Source: Cliona cf. orientalis
Taxonomy: Eukaryota > Porifera > Demospongiae > Clionaida > Clionaidae
Assembly (NCBI GenBank): GCA_963930775.1
Contig: OZ005703.1
Coordinates: 3,782,001-3,846,000, forward strand
DNA length: 64,000 bases
Direction of reading: 5' to 3'
Under the pieces are notes generated by a model. That model saw only the letters and a program-made list of their open reading frames with translations, did no database searches and was not told where the DNA came from. The translations under genes were made by a program, and so were the position numbers. Positions 62,401-64,000 of the stretch are shown in pieces; position 1 is the stretch's first letter; each line of letters begins with the position of its first letter.

Positions 62401-64000
62401 CCCACTTCTCTATTGTGAACTGGATCTGCAATCACATTGGAATACTGTACGCACACTCACTTTGTCTAACACTATTTGACATCCTTTATGTAGGTTGATG
62501 ATGTGGCATTAGAAGGCATTACATCCAGATGTTATAATCTTCAACATTTGAACCTTTCTTGGACTGGAGGCGGAGGACAAGTGACAGAAGAAGCATTTTG
62601 CAGGTGTCTATTACAACGAATAAGTATGCTACGATAATACCAGTATTTCTTTTAGTTTTATTGAAGAGTGCGGCCAAAATCTACTTACCTTGAGATTGGC
62701 ATGTTGCCAGTATATCAAGAAGGGAGCTATGGAAAAAATATGTAAGATTTGCTCCAAACTTGAAGGTGTGTTACATTCCCTGTGCATACTGTGTGCCCTA
62801 ACTAGTAGTCAATGCATTCTTAATCTTCATAGAACTTGATTTGTCTTGTGTGGGTATCAAAGAGAATGCAACACTTCTATCAATTTCTCAGCTGACACAA
62901 CTGAAATATTTAAATCTGTACAGCACCACATTGTCTCCACCAATCCTTCAAACCATAAGGTGCTCAAATAATTATCTATTTCCAAGCCCCGGGCCTCAGA
63001 AATGGGCCTGGTGTTGGCTAGTGTAGTTGCCTCACTGCTGTACATGTAGCTTCACAGTGTATACTGACGCCTCTTTATAGCAAGCTTAGACGTTTAGAAC
63101 ATCTCAACCTTGGTGCGTGTGCAACAACTACCTCTGGAAATCAACTTGAAGCTGCTCTGAATGACTGTTTGAAGGGACTACCGTAAGTGCACACAAGTAT
63201 GCACAATTATCATTTCATTATGATTATTACTACACAGCAAGTTGATATCATTGGATTTGTGGAGGTGTAAGTTTGCATCACTTGAAACTATCAACATTCT
63301 TGCGAAGTATTGTCAAGATCTCCAGGAATTAGACATAGGATGGTGGTAAGAACTAGTAATGATTACTAGTCACAACATCATGGAAGTATACACTTACCCA
63401 ATAATAATTATTATTATTATTCTCAACCACACTTACAACAGAGCCTTTCATTTATAATTATATTACCTGATCTACTATACCCTAATCAGTATACCATGGA
63501 ATCTTACGTATAATACATTATGAACTTGAACTCTGGCTGAAATGATTACCGAAGTGTTGATTTATTGTCTACTAGTCATAGAATCAGCAGGGATTTCTGG
63601 GATCCAACAGACTTCCTCTCCAAGTGTTACAAGTTGAAGAAACTTTTTCTTACTTGTGGAAGGTATATACATACAATTCCATAAAGGTATACATGCATTA
63701 CCATCACTTGCATTTTATCATAATTATCCATGGTAGAAGTATAAGTGATTATCACCTCCAAGAGATTGCAAAGTACTGTTGTGAACTGGAGCAGTTGGAT
63801 ATTCTTGGTACAAACAAGGTTACAATTGATGGAGTTTCTATGTGAGTATAATTAATTTATTAATTTTGATGATCTCTCACTATGACATTATACTCCCATG
63901 CACCAGGATTTGCAGGAAGTGCCAGAAGCTTTCCTTTTTTGATGTATCATTCTGTTCCTGTATTAGTGAGGAAACCATCAAAAGCTTAAACCAACTATTT
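56496..64000 (+). CDS. FBXL4: F-box and leucine-rich repeat protein 4 homologue, cut by the window end
   Basis: Predicted exons: 56496-56645, 59810-59894, 59953-60088, 61130-61228, 61296-61381, 62031-62185, 62248-62318, 62377-62446, 62494-62603, 62656-62765, 62833-62959, 63081-63182, 63238-63345, 63576-63662, 63737-63841, 63907-64000 and beyond; about 565 aa seen (human 621). FBXL4 is the substrate receptor of a mitochondrial SCF ubiquitin ligase that limits mitophagy by removing BNIP3/NIX. Residues 1-190 form the discoidin-like region (VNFSSQYG, RTYGQWWQECPSA, ETYHPGAVVKVLAC, YYTELDAVKL). The F-box is about 232-262 (LPDEVIQHIFQYL, VAQTCS). The rest are leucine-rich repeats (LNLSWTG, LDLWRC, LDIGWC, LDILGT, DVSFCS), colinear with human. 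The final residues lie outside the window. The ATG chosen gives no mitochondrial leader, unlike human FBXL4; an upstream exon may be missing. Confidence 0.95.
57593..57718. mobile_element. Foldback hairpin repeat with CG-rich loop
   Basis: GATAAACTATGGTTGCCCAG pairs with CTGGGCAAACATAGTTTATC, continuing inward through GGATATACC/GGTGTATCC and CCACC/GGTGG to a loop with GAGCTCGAGGGCATAGCCCG. No coding capacity. In FBXL4 intron 1. Confidence 0.8.
58814..59109. mobile_element. MITE with CATAGGCRTAGGAA ends, uninterrupted copy
   Basis: Ends CATAGGCATAGGAATGGGGG and GTTCCTACGCCTATG are inverted. It is the reverse-orientation sister of 19393-19932 and preserves the empty site used by the nested element there. 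Confidence 0.82.
59410..59755 (+). repeat. Dispersed repeat with CG-rich hairpin, best-preserved copy
   Basis: Begins TTAGATCCTACTTGTAACAA and ends TCTAACTATTATATAATACA. GGTTTCTACGTGATTTAGAA at 59629 pairs with TTCTAAATCACGTAGAAACC at about 59710-59729; the loop holds CCCTCGCTTCGCTCGGGATT. It contains three tandem CATAAAAAACCTTGTAAG-like units. It ends 55 bp before FBXL4 exon 2. Confidence 0.78.
60407..60771 (-). repeat. GCGCATGCGC-type dispersed repeat, reverse copy
   Basis: Begins ACTAGAGCTCTGTAGAGCAC and ends TGTGCATGCGCACACGGGGTAA. Contains GCTCATGGGCCCTACCAAAT. In FBXL4 intron 3. Confidence 0.7.

Noticed and set aside
1-64000. CRISPR array, tRNA, rRNA or bacterial-type operon
   Set aside because: No regularly spaced identical repeats, no cloverleaf with conserved A/B boxes, no rRNA sequence, and all genes are spliced; the repeats present are eukaryotic MITEs.

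Overview
This is a stretch of animal nuclear DNA, most likely from a demosponge. Every host gene is spliced with GT-AG introns. The gene set is metazoan: an SSX2IP/ADIP centrosome protein, the mRNA cap methyltransferase CMTR1, a paired-class homeobox gene and FBXL4. One gene encodes a secreted immunoglobulin/fibronectin-III protein whose first domain has the Cys-rich WYYPDG-type fold that I associate with sponge receptors. The species is an inference. I assembled each gene model by eye from homology, splice sites and intron phase, and each of the four complete models totals a whole number of codons.

Layout, all host genes on the + strand. 387-14838: SSX2IP homologue, 16 exons, about 491 aa. 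15222-38735: CMTR1, 25 exons, about 826 aa, with the catalytic K-D-K-E residues and their spacing intact. 40530-52780: signal peptide, Ig-like and FN3 domains, 8 exons; its second intron holds a complete 5.06-kb Ty3/gypsy retrotransposon on the - strand (42283-47345). 54305-56302: Q50 paired-class homeobox gene, 4 exons, with the classic intron between homeodomain residues 46 and 47. 56496 to the right edge: FBXL4 (discoidin-like region, F-box, leucine-rich repeats), cut by the window end about ten codons before the expected stop.

Exons are short, and most of the DNA is intron filled with small non-autonomous transposons: terminal-inverted-repeat elements, foldbacks and hairpin repeats from at least a dozen families. 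Several are nested. In two cases an uninterrupted sister copy in the same window shows the empty site, which fixes the target as TA. One element has 100-bp inverted repeats and a 9-bp target duplication, the Mutator-like signature. The retrotransposon has 5-bp target duplications, nearly identical LTRs, a tRNA-Ser-type primer site and a polypurine tract, yet its coding frames are broken and its integrase lacks the catalytic glutamate.

The five host genes do not form a pathway; they are neighbours in a compact head-to-tail array, with gaps of 383 bp and 193 bp at two junctions. I found no tRNA, rRNA, CRISPR array or prokaryotic-type system. The best leads are the nested-element series, the Mutator-like element, the duplicated block with a TATA-like motif inside the Ig/FN3 gene, a MITE carrying a transposase-like leader exon, long perfect hairpins, and a strong excess of the palindrome TACATGTA.
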